A stretch of DNA of 64,000 nt from Combretum micranthum. Its lineage: Eukaryota; Streptophyta; Magnoliopsida; Myrtales; Combretaceae. Below the pieces are notes generated by a model, which saw only the letters and a program-made list of their open reading frames with translations, was not told the DNA's origin and did no database searches. The translations under genes were made by a program, and so were the position numbers. Location of the stretch: contig JAMXBD010001211.1 in NCBI GenBank assembly GCA_024138025.1, forward strand, positions 186,001 to 250,000, written 5' to 3'. This document shows positions 12,181 through 25,192 of the stretch, piece after piece. Each line of letters starts with the position of its first letter. Position 1 is the first letter of the stretch.

Positions 12181-13109
12181 GTTGTGGTTTTAGATTCATA
12201 TTAGCAATGTAGATGTGGTAAAGTGGTGATGTTATGGTGTGTTTAATAGTTATAGGTGGTTATAGGACAGAGAAAGACTTTTGCGTCTAATACGTGTCAT
12301 AATTTATATATACGTGATGAGTAAATACTAATTATATTTTGATACATTATTATATTCATAAATTACGGATACTAGTTATTTAAGAAAATATCTACTATCT
12401 TTTTCATGTGTTAAGATATGATTAATAGTTACATACAACATGTATATACATGGGATGTGTATTACCTATTAAATATTTTTTCTAGCTAAAATCACACTTT
12501 GATGGTATTCATGGTAATGGTTGCAATCTAAATGTGTAGAAGTGGTAATCCATTCTTTAAAGTGATTAATGTAAATAATTTGTTATTCCTTAAGAAGGTG
12601 TCACTACTTTAAACATAATGAGCATTTTTAGAATTCTAAAAATTTTTGTTGTAATCTTCAAGCTTCTAAATGAGTTGTTTCTCTTTTCTTAATCTATTTT
12701 TCATCTTTATGGCCCTCTTTGTCCATGAACATATTAAATGACAAAATTAGTGGAGAAGCAATAAAGGTTTATTGTATCTATATGCAATGATTTGCATTCT
12801 TAGTTTTTATTCACTTAAATCTTTCTTAATATGTAGTATTTGTTTCATTAAATAAGGAAGGGGGATTTAAGTCTGATGAATCCCACTTAACAAATTTGTA
12901 TAAGACTATTAACAATATAGAACATTTCAAATGCTAGATTTTACTCCCTTAAACTCAAATTTGTGGTTCCTTTTGTTACTTAAGTTTTGTGATGCTTATA
13001 CTTCAAATTAAAACATTTTTGGCTTAAAAACATTTGAGGAAAAAGTGGAAAGATGTACTTTTCTCAAAGTAATCACCACGTAAATCCAATGCAAAATATA
13101 TTAAGTTTA

Positions 13110-14080
13110 ATAAAGTCGAAGATTCTATGGTCTTATCACTTTTTTTAATGGGATCAATCCTATTAGTTATTTAACAATTTAAATTCATATTTCATCGAGA
13201 CCGTACAAGTGAAAAGTCTAAATATCAATTACTATATTTATTTTAATGTTGTGATAATTAATTCAACATTTCGTTGACAACCCCCCAAACCATATAATGG
13301 TTGTTGATAAGCTTTATTTGATCATGGCTCAATAGGACACTAATGAGATGACCTAGCAACAAGGTCGCTAAAGCCTATCAAGTATCCCAAGCTATCTTGG
13401 CCTAGGGACCTTAAACATTCACTTACTAAGAAGCCAATCTACTCTCAACCACTTAAAGGGTCAAACTGAGCTCCTTTTAACCAAACTACTCCACTAATAA
13501 GAACATATCCTCGGTTCATCATAACTCTACGAAGGTACTCTAAACCTCCGCAGCTCTCCATGTCTTCTCGGGGGAGCTTACATCACCTTAGTTCATCACT
13601 TCTCCATGGAGGTGCCTTAAACCTCCTCATGGGTGTTCTAAAGACATAACTCTCCATCTATCCAACCACTCTCCTTAGATGATTATCGTCACCTCCTTAG
13701 GTCCGAGTTAGGTGCCAATAGAAGGATCCCCACTCTCCTAACTTCCTTATAATTAGGAATGCAACACGTTGATAGAGAATATTTTGCGAGCCCCATTTTG
13801 GTATAACTAACCTATAAATAAGACTTGAGGCTACATGATAAAGGATCGTGATCCGAATCTTTTGGATACGTAAGATTACTCGCACTATCTTTATGATTTT
13901 GACTCTCTCTCAAAAACCTACGACTAATTTAAGTATCGGTGTGGTTGTGTTAGACCATCAATTCCCAACACACAACTAATTGTATTTTTTTTTTATTTTA
14001 GGCCTTTAAACTCTCAACCGACAATTTTCCATATGCAAACAATTGGAAATAAGTAGAAGCATTCGTAGCTAAACATTGAA
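13110..14080 (+). mobile_element. Insertion in copy B resembling a Tat/Ogre-type gypsy LTR (solo or remnant)
   Basis: Homology to copy A stops near 13105 and resumes near 14085, so this block is an insertion. It is richer in C and less AT-biased than its surroundings. It has a TATA-like CCTATAAATAAGA at 13810-13822, and downstream the motif GACTAATTTAAGTATCGGTG (about 13922-13941) followed by GTGTTAGACC. The phrase [A/C]TTAAG[C/T]ATCG shortly before the LTR end is familiar from plant Tat-clade LTRs. The probable LTR end is near CCCAACACA at about 13965-13974. Exact ends and target duplication were not resolved. A 62-codon minus-strand frame inside is not considered a gene. Confidence 0.55.
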
Positions 14081-14735
14081 AAATTGTAAAGCTTGATGTT
14101 TTTTTTACAATCCAAGATTTAGAAATTTTTCTTTGATGATAACCATTTTGGCTACAAAAGCAGCTCATGAAATAATAATGAAAGATGGTCTTCTTTGCCT
14201 TAGTTAAAATGCTGCTTAGCTAATGATCTCACAACCTAGTGGCATCTTCTGTGATATCTCAAATGAGATATACCTTGTTTGAATTACCCCAAAAACGATT
14301 CTCTTTAATCTAGAGAGAATTGACCTTTAAAACTGATGCAAGATTTTACAAGAAAAAGGATTTTTAAGGTATCTTAATAAAACAAAAAAATCATACTACT
14401 GACTTTCCTTTCTTTTTCTTTTGCTCGTTATTCAAACAAAAAAAAATTATAACTTTTTTCTTTTCATTTTCTTTCCTTTTTAATTCTTTCATTTCGCTTT
14501 CATTCTTTCCTAATTCTTTACCTCTTAACAAACACAGCATCAAGGTTAAAAAATATTGTATGTATATTGGTGTTTTATAGGGTTAATTGTAAATGATATT
14601 ACATGTCATAGGATAAATGTTACAACAGTAGAGATATTTGATTACTATATACTAGTGATTATTTCACTCATGCTACATGTGCATGTGCAAAAAAATAAAA
14701 AAAAGTGTGTAAATGGTTTTATCACATTGAATTAA

Positions 14736-14773
14736 GAGAAAGAAGAAAGAGAAAGAGAAAGAGAAAGAGAGGG
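14736..14773. repeat. GA-rich simple repeat
   Basis: AGAAAG/GAGAAA units in tandem (six or so). Confidence 0.8.
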
Positions 14774-16049
14774 ACTGGAGAATATAAAAAAAAAAAACTG
14801 CGATTTTAAATTTTTGACATGGGTAACTGATTTTTGCTTAATAATATTAGATAATGGTAATTTGCAACAGATGTTTTGTAGGGTGAAATTTTGAAGTATT
14901 TGGCCTTTTTGTATCATGTGATAAAAAAAGAACTTGCTAAAATTAGCATTGTAGGACTATTAACTATGACTAGAATAATACATTTATTCGTCCCTTTAGG
15001 TTAATGAGTTATTTAATAAAGATCAATGATCATATAATTTAATGGTATTATGAATGATATCTCAAATAGAAGAAATGGAGTTCTAATCTTCATCCTATTC
15101 TTGTTATCTAATCTTCCACTCTTTACTTATAATGTACAACCCTCTCCCCAGAGAAAAGGAAAAAAAAGTTATTTATTGGGATTTCATAACAAGCCTCTGA
15201 AGTATAAATTTATAACCAAGGAATATAGAATTAGAAAAAGATAGTATCCATTTTTTTCAAGAAAAGTTATATGGTAAAACAAAATTTAATTCCACAAAAT
15301 ACTAAAGAAAAATTTATTTTAGTCTCCCAATGTGAAACTCGTATCCTATTCATCGTTAGTTCTATTTTTTTTTTAGAGAACGTCTTGATTTTTTTATAAA
15401 TATACTGTAGTATATGCACACAATATTAAAATGTAGTAATAAAAATGAGATATATTTCAATTCTTTCTTTCTTACTCTTTACTGCTGGATGTAAAGTAAA
15501 AGTCGCTTTGTTTAAATTAAAATATATGAGCAAAATTTAAGCCAATACGAGTGTAAGTGCAAGCCTGGCTACTTGCTCGATATAAGTAGATAGTTCATGT
15601 TTCTTTTTTGTTAGGAGAATAACCACTTTATTCTAAATGATAAATGAATGCCTCAAAATAAATAAAAAACATAAGTAAGGGTAGGAGAGTAAATAAAAAA
15701 AATCAAAAGTAAGGATAATATTGTCCTTCCATCAAATTTCAAGAGATACATTAACAAATACAATAAAAAAATATAGCCATGTTCCTCCCCATAGTCCCTT
15801 AGTATTGCCTGTGTTCTTCCCCATTGACCTCTTTTATGGCTTATTTTCTTCACCTAAGTGATATGCAATCATATATGCACTTGTACACTAGTTTATGAAC
15901 ATTATAACACTCTAAAAACTATTTTTTTGCTTACCTAAAAATGACTAAAGATCATTTAACTCTTCCCTTTAAGGATTAAATAATACTTTAGGAACCTAAA
16001 TGATAGTAGGATGACTATAATAGGAATTTAGCAAGAGTTGACATATATA

Positions 16050-17150
16050 TACAGAAGACTCTAAGTGGTTTATTTATGTGTAATTCAGGTGGTAGATATT
16101 GGTTCTGGAATGGAACAACTTCTAGGTATGTGTATACCATACTTGTTACTTGTGCTTGTTGAGGTTAGAAACTTAAAATGGAATATATAACTATCTTGTC
16201 TGTGACAGCTAGTAATAGGTGGAAAGTATCTACGCTATTATCGGGACAATCAGATGATCCATGTGTGATGGTGTCTTGAGTGTAATTTTGAATAGGAATG
16301 ATATACCATACTTGTTACTTGTGCTTGTTTAGGTTAGAAACTTAAAATGGAATATATAACTATCTTGTCTGTGACTGTTAGTAATAGGTGGAAAGTATCT
16401 ACGCTATTATCGGGGCAATCAGATGATCCATGTGTGATGGTGTCTTGAGTGTAATTTTGAATAGGAATGATATTGGTAGGTCTATGTGTTTTGGTTTTAG
16501 GGATGTTGGGAGTACATAATATTCAATTTTGGACTTATAAATGTTGAGGAGTACCCAACATCATATATATGTATATTATTATATATACGTGTGGCATGAT
16601 ACCGAGTTATCCATATATTGATTGCTCTGCTTAAATCAAAGATAATAAAACGTTAGTTGTTACATTAGTATTAGATCTCTATGTTAAGGTGTGCTTGTTG
16701 AATTATGTGTATGTGTTTGTGGTATATTATACTGGGCTTTGACTCACTTTTATTCCTTTTCAGGTATAGGAGATGAACATGTAGAACATTGTATCACTAG
16801 ATGCTTATGATTAGTGGACTGGAAATACTGCTACCATTGCAGACTCTCTATATGAGGAATAGAAACATGTGAAGATTAATGAAAAGTAGAGTAATTGAAC
16901 TGAAGGATACTAAGTGTCTTGGGTTTACTATAGAATATCTTTTAGTAATAACTTATAACTTTTATAATGTTGGTTTAATGGATATTTGTTGAACTCTTAA
17001 AGGTCATAAGAAGATGTTTATGTGTTTATTTATGATTACAAACTAATGAATCATTAGTATTCAAAACCATTAATGTATGAGTTTTAGTGTGTTCACATCA
17101 TACGTGTACATGCTGTGAGTTTTAAATGCCCATAAATAAAGGAGGGAAAA
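16050..17150 (+). mobile_element. Old gypsy-type LTR fragment related to the LTRs at 27 kb and 52-62 kb
   Basis: In order it shows GATGATCCATGTGTGATGG, then GAGTACCCAACAT, an AT-rich stretch, TTTTCAGGTATAGG, and near its end TACGTGTACATGCTGTGAGTT. The same order is found at 27720-28640 (GATGATCCG..., GAGTACCCAATA, TTTTAGGTATAGG, TACGTGGTGAGTTGTGAA) and in the inverted LTR at 60531-62556 (GATGATCCTTGTGTG, GGAGTACCCA, TTTTTCAGGTACAAG, CACGTGGCGGGTTGTAA). I infer the downstream half of an LTR of the same broad family, much older than the 52-62 kb copies. It interrupts duplication copy B. Confidence 0.6.
16134..16473 (+). repeat. Tandem duplication, about 169-bp unit
   Basis: Two head-to-tail copies, 16134-16302 and 16303-16473, both starting ATACCATACTTGTTACTTG and ending TAGGAATGATAT. 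They differ at only a handful of bases (for example GACAGCTAG versus GACTGTTAG), so this duplication is far younger than the LTR fragment that contains it. Confidence 0.85.
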
Positions 17151-17416
17151 AAATAAAAATAGATATCCCTCAACTCATCTATTCTATGTAAAGTTCTATA
17201 TGTGGTGATTATAATAGAATCAATTAGTTTACATCATTAACCAGTTTAAATTTATTTTAATCATGATCCTCAATATTTTTTTACACTAATTTTTTATATT
17301 TAATTTAATAATAATATTAAAAACCTTACGGGCTCGTGACAAGGCAATAGAAGCTCCCTCTATATACACAATTACGTACCATCACAATTATTATCTCTGG
17401 ATCATATATTCATTTT

Positions 17417-17622
17417 GGGTTTGTTTGGTTTGTCTTATTCTAGTCATTTTGGTATATTATTTATGTTATTTTTATATAGACTATTTGTCAATAAACATAT
17501 ACAGATAAAAAATAAATGATTTTATTCATAAATAGGTTGAATAAATCAAATACATATAAGATATAGATAAGACACAAATGCATTAAAATGCACTGATAAA
17601 AATAAGATAATCTAAATAGACT
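17417..17622. repeat. MITE-like element, GTTTGTTTGG family, copy 3
   Basis: Begins GGGTTTGTTTGGTTTG and ends GATAATCTAAATAGAC, with ATACAGATAAA and AGATATAGATAAG arms like the other family members. It lies in duplication copy B. Confidence 0.45.
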
Positions 17623-18160
17623 TTTTAAATTTTGCATTAATGTTGAAGTCTATAGCATCCATCATATCAATTTCCTATGTTTGTAAATTTTAGTTGTTGG
17701 ATTTGGAATTCGAATATGAAACTCACGTTGGTAGAATTTAAGTATCGGAAGCTTCTTTTTCTTTTATTCGTGCAATTAAGCTAAAAAGAAAATTATAGTG
17801 TATTTTACGCAACTATTCGACAGTTTTTGTTCTAAATTTTAGAAACATGCGCCGTAGGAAATGTTCATGTGTCCTATATTTATCATCTATGTTTGCAATT
17901 ACCCCTAATTTGGGAGTACTCGGTTCGATTCGATAGAAGTTTTTAGAGTTTTCTGAACTTAATAATTATTTTGGGCAAAGCAGAAAGAAACTATGATTTT
18001 GCTTGTAACAATTCAGTAATCCATTGGGCAAAACGGAGACGATAGTGGGCAGCAAAATAAAGAAGTGATCAAACAGGTGAATATGGCCCAAAAGTTTCCC
18101 AGCCTTACAGGGATGTCAAATGTCATCATTTAATTATTCAATTTATATTTGCATATCAAA

Positions 18161-19850
18161 TTTTTATGAAGTCTGGAGAAATAAACCTACGATCTATATC
18201 TCTATCTTTGACTATAATTAATTAACCAATGATTTTTAGTAATTTAAGAAAGTTGTAATATTGTTAGCAAAGTTTGTCAACAGTCCGTGATAGGTAGCAA
18301 AAATTAAAGCCCATAATCAATGATAATAATAAACTATAAAAAAGTGTATCATTTATAAAAAAAAAAAAAAAAAGATCTCAATGTTTGGAAAATAATTTTA
18401 TTTTCCTTATTATTCTATAAAATTTATTGTAAATACTGGTTAGTATTACAACTACAAATGTTGTCCAGTTACCCAAGTTGGGTTTGTTGGATTCGTGTAA
18501 GCGGATAGGACTGGAAAAAGAATTACAGTTTTTTTTATATCATTTTTCTTTGATGATTGAGGAATTTTTAGGGAAAAAAATTACTGAGGAATAATAATTT
18601 TGCCGTTGAAGATAAGAAACAAAAAAATTTCCTAATTTGTTTTATATTACATAAAATATTCATTCATTTGGTATACCTTTTTGCAAGCCAAGCAGAGCGA
18701 ATATGTGGCAAAAATAAAAATCGTAGGAATAATTATTTCATAATAATAAAGATATGATAATAATTATATTCCAAAAACTTAAAGAATTATTTTTCATTAT
18801 TATTACTTACCCCTATAAATATTTCAAACTCTTAAGATTATGATAATAATATTATTTTAATAATTATAAAAAATTAATTGTATCAGATATTGAATAACTC
18901 CAAACAAAAATTTTCTAGAAAATGAATGCACCAGCACTTTTTCTAATCATCTAGTCATACGTGAGTAATTATGACGTTTCAAGTGCTAAAGCTTGCCATT
19001 GTTTCTTTTTATCCAGGGGGCCACTTTTTCAAACTGACTTCTTCATCTGCTCAGAAATGTCAAACAAACGATCTGAACATCCCAAAAAAGTAAAGAATCC
19101 TTAAGATACAGGGTCTAGTCAGTCCCCTGTCAGATTGACGATGCCTTGCTCAGCAATCGTTTGTGTATATGGCGGACAACCCGCCATGGAAATCACAATA
19201 CTTTAATGTGTTATCTGTTCACATGTGTCGGTTGAGTAAAATAAGGTTTTTCATACTTTATAATATTAAGTAGGCACGTTGTCAAGATATAATTTACATA
19301 AGAAAAATAGAATATTTGAAAATAATTCTCTCATTACCAAAAGTACAAATACTAGTTTTTAAAAGGGATTGATTTTGGCTTTGATTTCCCATCTCCTACA
19401 AAGTTTTACTAGAGAGTTATTGGGAATAAAGTAGAAGAAGAAGATGCTTTCATCTATTTTCTCTCAATTTTCCTTAATTAATAATCTCCTGAAAATACTA
19501 TCAAGTATAGTTGAGATGAAAAGAGAGAAGTTAATGTCAAGATGATATCACCGGATGTTTTAAAAATATATACAATCTCAAGTATTAATTAGTTATTCTT
19601 TTTAAATTCATGAGATTGAGATGTCCCCAGTCATAATTTTTTTTCATTTAACTTATTTAACAAATATCCCTTACATATTGGAAATGAACTCTCTCTATTT
19701 ATTTATTCATTTTAAATTATCCCTAGTTTACATTCCTAAGAGAGCGAAATATAATTATTTGTTGAGATTATTTAAAAAATCATAATAATTTTAAAATGGG
19801 AAAATTCGTCAGATGATACAACTCCTAATCTTTATAGCCATAATTTTAAT
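18161..19850. other. Unassigned intergenic sequence
   Basis: Contains an A-run at about 18358-18374. A higher-complexity stretch at 19000-19200 (for example CAGTCCCCTGTCAGATTGAC) was not recognised. No open frame reaches 60 codons here. Confidence 0.5.
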
Positions 19851-19854
19851 AGGA

Positions 19855-20595
19855 TAAATTGCGCTGACTAATCTTGTAAATTTTATAAAAATATATTGAC
19901 TTTTCAGTTTTTGAAAACATAACAAATAACTCATGAAAATGTCAACATCAATACTCCCTTGGCGCAAATATTGTTGTATCATCACGGTGTCACTATATAT
20001 TTTAATCTAGAAACAAAATAGCTAATTTGAAATAGGTTTCAGTAAAGATAAATGTTAGAAAAAAATAAACATTTTTTCCCGATTATTTAAAACTTTGTCT
20101 CAATTTATTTTAAATATTTTTTTATTAATATGTATGTAATATAGTATTTAAATAAAATCAATTTAATTATACTGATATAGTGATGAAATGTTAGCATTTG
20201 TGTCATATCAATATTTGCATAGGGCAAATTAATAAAAGTTTCAAACGATGATTTATTTTAATCTAAAAATTACAAAAACCAATTTATAATAGATTTAGTA
20301 AAAATAAATATTACAAAATATTTTTCCTTATTTTTTGAAGGAAATCATCTCAATTTATTTTAATTTTTTATTATTTTATTTAGTTAATATATATATGGAA
20401 TATTATAATTTATAATATTTAAATTAAATCAATTTAATTATACTAGCATGACAATGACATTGTAATGACACCAATATTTGTGAGATATTATTATTGATAT
20501 TAGCATCTTTAGGGAGAGTATTTGTTGTATTTTCAATGAAACTGAGATGCCATTGAATTTTTACGAAGTTTATTTACACATTCTAATATAATATT
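19855..20595. repeat. Long MITE-like repeat with inverted ends and internal duplication
   Basis: The left part (TTTTATAAAAATATATTGAC, TCAGTTTTTGAAAACATAAC, CAAATATTG) is imperfectly complementary to the right end (minus strand: TTCGTAAAAATTCAATGGC, TCAGTTTCATTGAAAATAC, CAAATATTGG). Inside, two tandem-like blocks about 245-270 bp apart share TTTATTTTAATCTA and AAATCAATTTAATTATACT (about 20010-20175 and 20255-20440). No coding capacity. The boundaries are approximate. Confidence 0.45.
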
Positions 20596-21970
20596 AGAGA
20601 TCATTTTAGAAGTTATCTACCGTGACCAACAATTAGCCAATTATGTCATTGGTGACGATGGGGAGTGAATACGTAAAGCACTACAATGTCTTACTTGCCA
20701 ATTATGCCATTGTTTGCTTGTTTGTTTTAGTGGAAAAGTAATTAAAGAAACCCAAAATAAAATTAAAACATTGAGATTAAAGTGTAGCAGTGAAACACCT
20801 GAATAATATATATTATAATATAAAGGCTTCTTATTTTATAGGGTTAAATTATAATTAGCTTTTAATTGAGTGACACTATTGATCATATTTGTGAGTTGTA
20901 AATTGATAATGAAATAATAAACTTTTTCAATCTTAAACGTTATTTCTAATTTCATGTTTCCTCCAGTCATATATATGGGAATATGTGATCGGAAAATCAT
21001 ATAAAACGCTTCTAAGACAAGAAACGTTTTACCAATATATAACTATTATGGTTAGTCACATAAGCCTCAATTAGGAATTATTCAAAGTCGAGAACCATGA
21101 TTAAACCCGTGATAATGGGGAAGATTTTTCAAACTATGTCGCTCTCCCCCACAAGATGGGAACTTCATAGGAAGGTTCTCCAATGTGAACACGGTAAGTA
21201 TATATTCAAAGAGTGGAAACACATGCTCTTAGTTAAAAGTTAAAACCGCCCCAAAAGATAGACGTAGTTTTTTTGGATTCTTCTCACCTTTTTCCTTAAT
21301 TATTATGCAACTTGGGAAGTCATCATCCGCAAATTCAAAACTATTGTATCCACCGGAATTTCCAGGCGTTTACCAGTCTTTTTTTTTTTTTTTTTTTTCC
21401 ATTTCGTATTTCTTAATCAACACTACAAAAGACTTTCGAGTCAGCTCCTACTCATGCATAATGTCATGCCACATCACTTGACAAATTACCTCGAAGTTTG
21501 TGCTCTTTCATGGGACCCCAGAAAGAAGCTGAGATTGGAACGTGTAGTTGGTCTCCATCTAACGCATGTAACCGTGTCTACATGAATGGCGTCAATGATT
21601 GTAGGGTCAAGAAAGAGGGAGAAAATTTGGAAGTCTTGGGAGACAAAAACTGGTGACTAGGGCATATGATGTTGAATGGGCCCTTGTGTACTCTGTCTTC
21701 CTCGTTATGGACAATGGTTCTCCTCGTGTTTTCTAGGTGGCTGCTTTGATTTCCCGACTTTTAACTCTCGTGGAATTTATTACGTTCGTCGCATTTACGT
21801 TCTCTGTTTTATATTTATATTACAGCAGATATTTGTTATGAAATGTTTTTGCGAATGGGTGTTTTACTTTACTTATTAAAGATTAGAAAAAGAAATATCA
21901 ATCAAGTAATTTATGGATTGTCTTTCAAGATGATTGTTGGTCAGATTGAGAAGACATAGCATAGCTATAA
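20596..21970. other. Unassigned intergenic sequence
   Basis: A T-run lies at about 21379-21398. The stretch 21430-21720 is less AT-biased but shows no recognisable frame or family. A 67-codon plus-strand frame from 21676 has no domain I recognise. Confidence 0.45.
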
Positions 21971-21971
21971 C

Positions 21972-22150
21972 AAGGGTGCAAATAAACTAAGTCAATTCTC
22001 TAATTATTCGAAATCAACTCGATTTTTTTTTTTTCTGAATTTGATTTGTTAACATTTGAATTGAGTTCAAGCTAATCAAATATTTAATCAAGTCATGCTC
22101 AATTTTTAAAATGCTAAGCTTATATGATTCGCAAGCTTAATCAAGTTTTA
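21972..22150. repeat. Fragment of an hAT-like non-autonomous element
   Basis: Starts AAGGGTGCAAATAAACTAAG and continues with repeated TCAAG, CTCGA and AGCTTAAT words. The start matches the right end of the element at 30289-30987 read on the minus strand (TAAGGGTGCAAACAAGCC). No matching opposite end was found. Confidence 0.4.
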
Positions 22151-22722
22151 TATAACTTTTAAATATATTTTCAATTTTTTAAATATGTAAGTAGTTTGTT
22201 AAAAAAAAATAAAAATGAAACACTACACATTGAACCTGACTTTTGTTTACCTACATGACAAACAAAATTTAATTTTGTTCTATTTCCCACCTTTATGGTA
22301 CCATCTCTTCACATTGTATCTTTGTTGGCTTGTTTAGATGCCGGATTTGATATAATTTTAGTTTCGCTTTTAAACCTAACTAATACCGAATTGATACTCA
22401 ATCAATACAAATATGATACGGATGAAAAACTAGTAGTTTTACGCATAAACTAATCCAACGAAACTAATACTAAATCTATACCAATAAATTATTGATATTG
22501 ATAAAAATCTAGCACTCCAAACGAGTCTCCTTATCGGATCGTAACACTTAGATAAAAGCATCAGACTATCTTAGTTCGATCAATTCTTTTCCTCTTAACA
22601 TCGGTGACGGTTTGTCTTTTGTTGATGATGCAAACAAGATGCTTCTTTTGCCTTTTATTTTTACTCATTACATTAGTTTATACAATTGTTTAATAAGTTC
22701 TTGTTTAACCTATTATATTTTT

Positions 22723-22769
22723 TTCTTCTTCTTCTTCTTCTTCTTCTTCTTCTTCTTCTTCTTCTTCTT
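22723..22769 (+). repeat. (TTC)n microsatellite
   Basis: About fifteen TTC units in a row. Confidence 0.95.
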
Positions 22770-23829
22770 GTGTTTTTGGTTGATGTGATTGAATTTTTTA
22801 TGAAATGTTTAAGTTGATTTTACTCTTGAACAACAAATTGAACTTTTTTTTTTAATTTTTAAATTATCAACCTTCTTTTGATTTATTTGTCTACAAACAA
22901 GAGACCTTTCGTATTTCATAGTCTTAAAGAGTTTTAGTTCTGTACTTCAAAAATTTTTATTTGTGTGGTTAGATATTTGCTTTTCCTTTTGGTTTTGGAA
23001 TAAATTTTGTCACTTAATGGCATATATGGTTTATATAACAAGGCATTATCTTATTTATTTATCAATATTGCTTGCTAAAATGTGGGGAAAGAGTTTAATA
23101 TGAAAAAATATACATATTCTTTCTTGAATTTGTTGGTTGTCACATCATCATCCTAGATTTTTTATAATTATATATCTTTGGAGTTAGCTTTACGGTAGTG
23201 AAGTCATTTGTCTACATAGGTTAAATTTTGTAATTTGCAAGTTGTGAAAAAATTATCATGCTACAAAGACTAAAATTTCAGTATTGAGGAGGTTGTGGAA
23301 AAATAAATAAATTGCTTTGAGGATTTGTACATTATAAAATTATATAATGTGTAGAAATTTAAAACACGTAGATCATAGATATATACTTAGCAACAATATA
23401 TGTAATTCCTTCTTATATCATTTTTCTATTAATATATTTATTATGTTTCTAATGATAAAAAAATTAAAATATAGTATAATGTACATTTGGTATTCAATGT
23501 CTTTATTAATGATGAGTTTTCTCTCCTAATTTAGTAATACGAGAACATGTACCATCTGGCCATTAAAACAAATCTAGTAGTTGATGTTATAATAACTTAA
23601 TGTTCTAATCATGGCTGGAAAGAAATGAGAGCCATTCAATAATATATGAGACCTATCTCATTATTATATATATATATGAAACCATAGAATCTACCTAAGT
23701 ATATACATGAGGATTTGAATTTTATCATAAAAATCTTATTGAAATAACAAAAAAAAAAAAAAATTACTAGTTATATTTTTCTCATATGTTATAGCTTTTT
23801 GTTTTTCCTTTTGAAATTTTAGAGAAATA
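22770..23829. other. Unassigned AT-rich sequence upstream of the hAT relic
   Basis: No gene seen. If the hAT element still has its left terminal inverted repeat it should lie here, but I could not identify one. An A-run at about 23749-23762 lies just before the relic. Confidence 0.4.
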
Positions 23830-24559
23830 ATGTCAAAAGAAGTTCCTCTAAGTCCAAATTTGTCATTGCAAATCTCTACTAGTAAGATTACATTGGATAA
23901 TGAGTCATCTTCAAGTAATGTAAATCCCACTACTGATGATACAAAAGTTAATGATGTGGGTCATTCTAATCTAATGGTTAGAAATGGTTGTAAAGGAGTT
24001 AGAAATGACAATAGCTATTTTGAGTGAAGAAGAAATGTAAAACATCTACGGTGTGGTTGAAGTTCAAAGAAGTGATTCTTCGAGATGGTACAAAGAAGGC
24101 ATAATAGCATAGCAGCATAACATGTACATTATAAGCTTGAACTTTTTGTTGTTGAGAGTATAAGCATTTTACATTTTTAAATGCCATATAATTGCATGCT
24201 TGAAGAGAAAAATTTATCAAAGCAACAAAATGAACCTAAATTTCTTCCTTTTTGTTCTAATCAAGAAGTACATATGCCTCTTGCAATTGTGGATGAGAAG
24301 TTATGTATGGAGAGGATAAGAGAGGCAACTACTCATTGGATATTGATGCATGAGCATACATTTTTTATTATTGAGGACAAAGGATTTAATTTGATGTAAA
24401 GATGAGGGATGCTGAATAGGAGAAGATTTCCTATGCCTCTCTTAGAAAGTTTTGTTTTCACTATTATTAATGGAGAAGAAAAGTTGATGTGGATCAAACA
24501 GCATTGTTGTGGGAAACTAAAACATTTCAAATATTAGAGGATCAAGCTGCTAGAGGATC

Positions 24560-25010
24560 TAAGCCGCTAACCTATAATTCAAGAACCGTCAACTTTGAAG
24601 GATTTTGGGTTGTACAATGGCTAAAGACTGTTGGCCTTCTTAGGCTATGCCACTAGCCTTCTTGCATACGCCATCGACCTTCTTTGCTCAGAAATTTGTT
24701 TCAATTTCTTGTTTTTAATTTATGCCACCCGAATTGTAATATAGACTGCTAGCTTTTATATTTATGTCTTTTAGGTTTCCTTGTTTCAGTCTATATAAAC
24801 CTATCTTTTGTAAACATTTCAGATAGTTTATCTTTGATATTGAAATTGAAAGTGATTCTCTTTGGTTATGGAAAGAATTGTCTAAACTTATTAGGATTTC
24901 CCATGGTATTTATCTTTGACTTATCAATTGGTTTACCATCCCAATTGTGGCGTCCTCACTTTATACTAAGGTTGTTGCTTTGATATAAGCAACGGGACGC
25001 GGTTTCCATC
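24560..25010 (+). mobile_element. Probable short LTR (solo) inserted in the hAT relic
   Basis: hAT-like coding similarity stops near 24535 and resumes near 25080. The intervening block has a TATA-box-like CTATATAAACC at about 24791-24801 followed by a leader-like stretch, as in Copia or TRIM LTRs. A possible start is TGTTGGCCTTC at about 24629. No target duplication or second copy was found, so the type and exact limits are uncertain. Confidence 0.35.
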
Positions 25011-25161
25011 AATTCTTAGAAAGATCCAGGTTTATTTTCCAATTTAGATTATGGGTTTCATCAAGTTAGCGGGGTTTGTATCAAAAGTTTTAAATTTGTT
25101 GCTTAGAAGTGTAAGCAAAATTAGTTTAACCATTAAACAGTGGAAGTTTAAAAGTCAAAAG

Positions 25162-25165
<4 letters not shown>

Positions 25166-25192
<27 letters not shown>
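25166..25192 (+). repeat. (TG)n microsatellite inside the hAT coding relic
   Basis: About 13 TG units. It interrupts recognisable transposase sequence (KFKSQKIL before, HCGIDIASEIYKC after), and in one frame it simply reads as Cys-Val repeats. Confidence 0.9.

Larger units (their letters stand above)
12505..18160. repeat. Diverged direct duplication, copy B (with insertions)
   Basis: Collinear partner of 7010-10690. It is about 2 kb longer because of at least two later insertions: an LTR-like block between about 13110 and 14080, and a gypsy-type LTR fragment between about 16050 and 17150. The rest aligns in order with copy A. The best-kept part is 17970-18120, matching 10480-10630. No gene is recognised inside. 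Confidence 0.7.

Noticed and set aside
14930..16045. Weak inverted similarity between 14930-15040 and 15940-16045, perhaps ends of a 1.1-kb MITE
   Set aside because: Matches are short and AT-rich. The left part is better explained by homology to duplication copy A (9690-9830).
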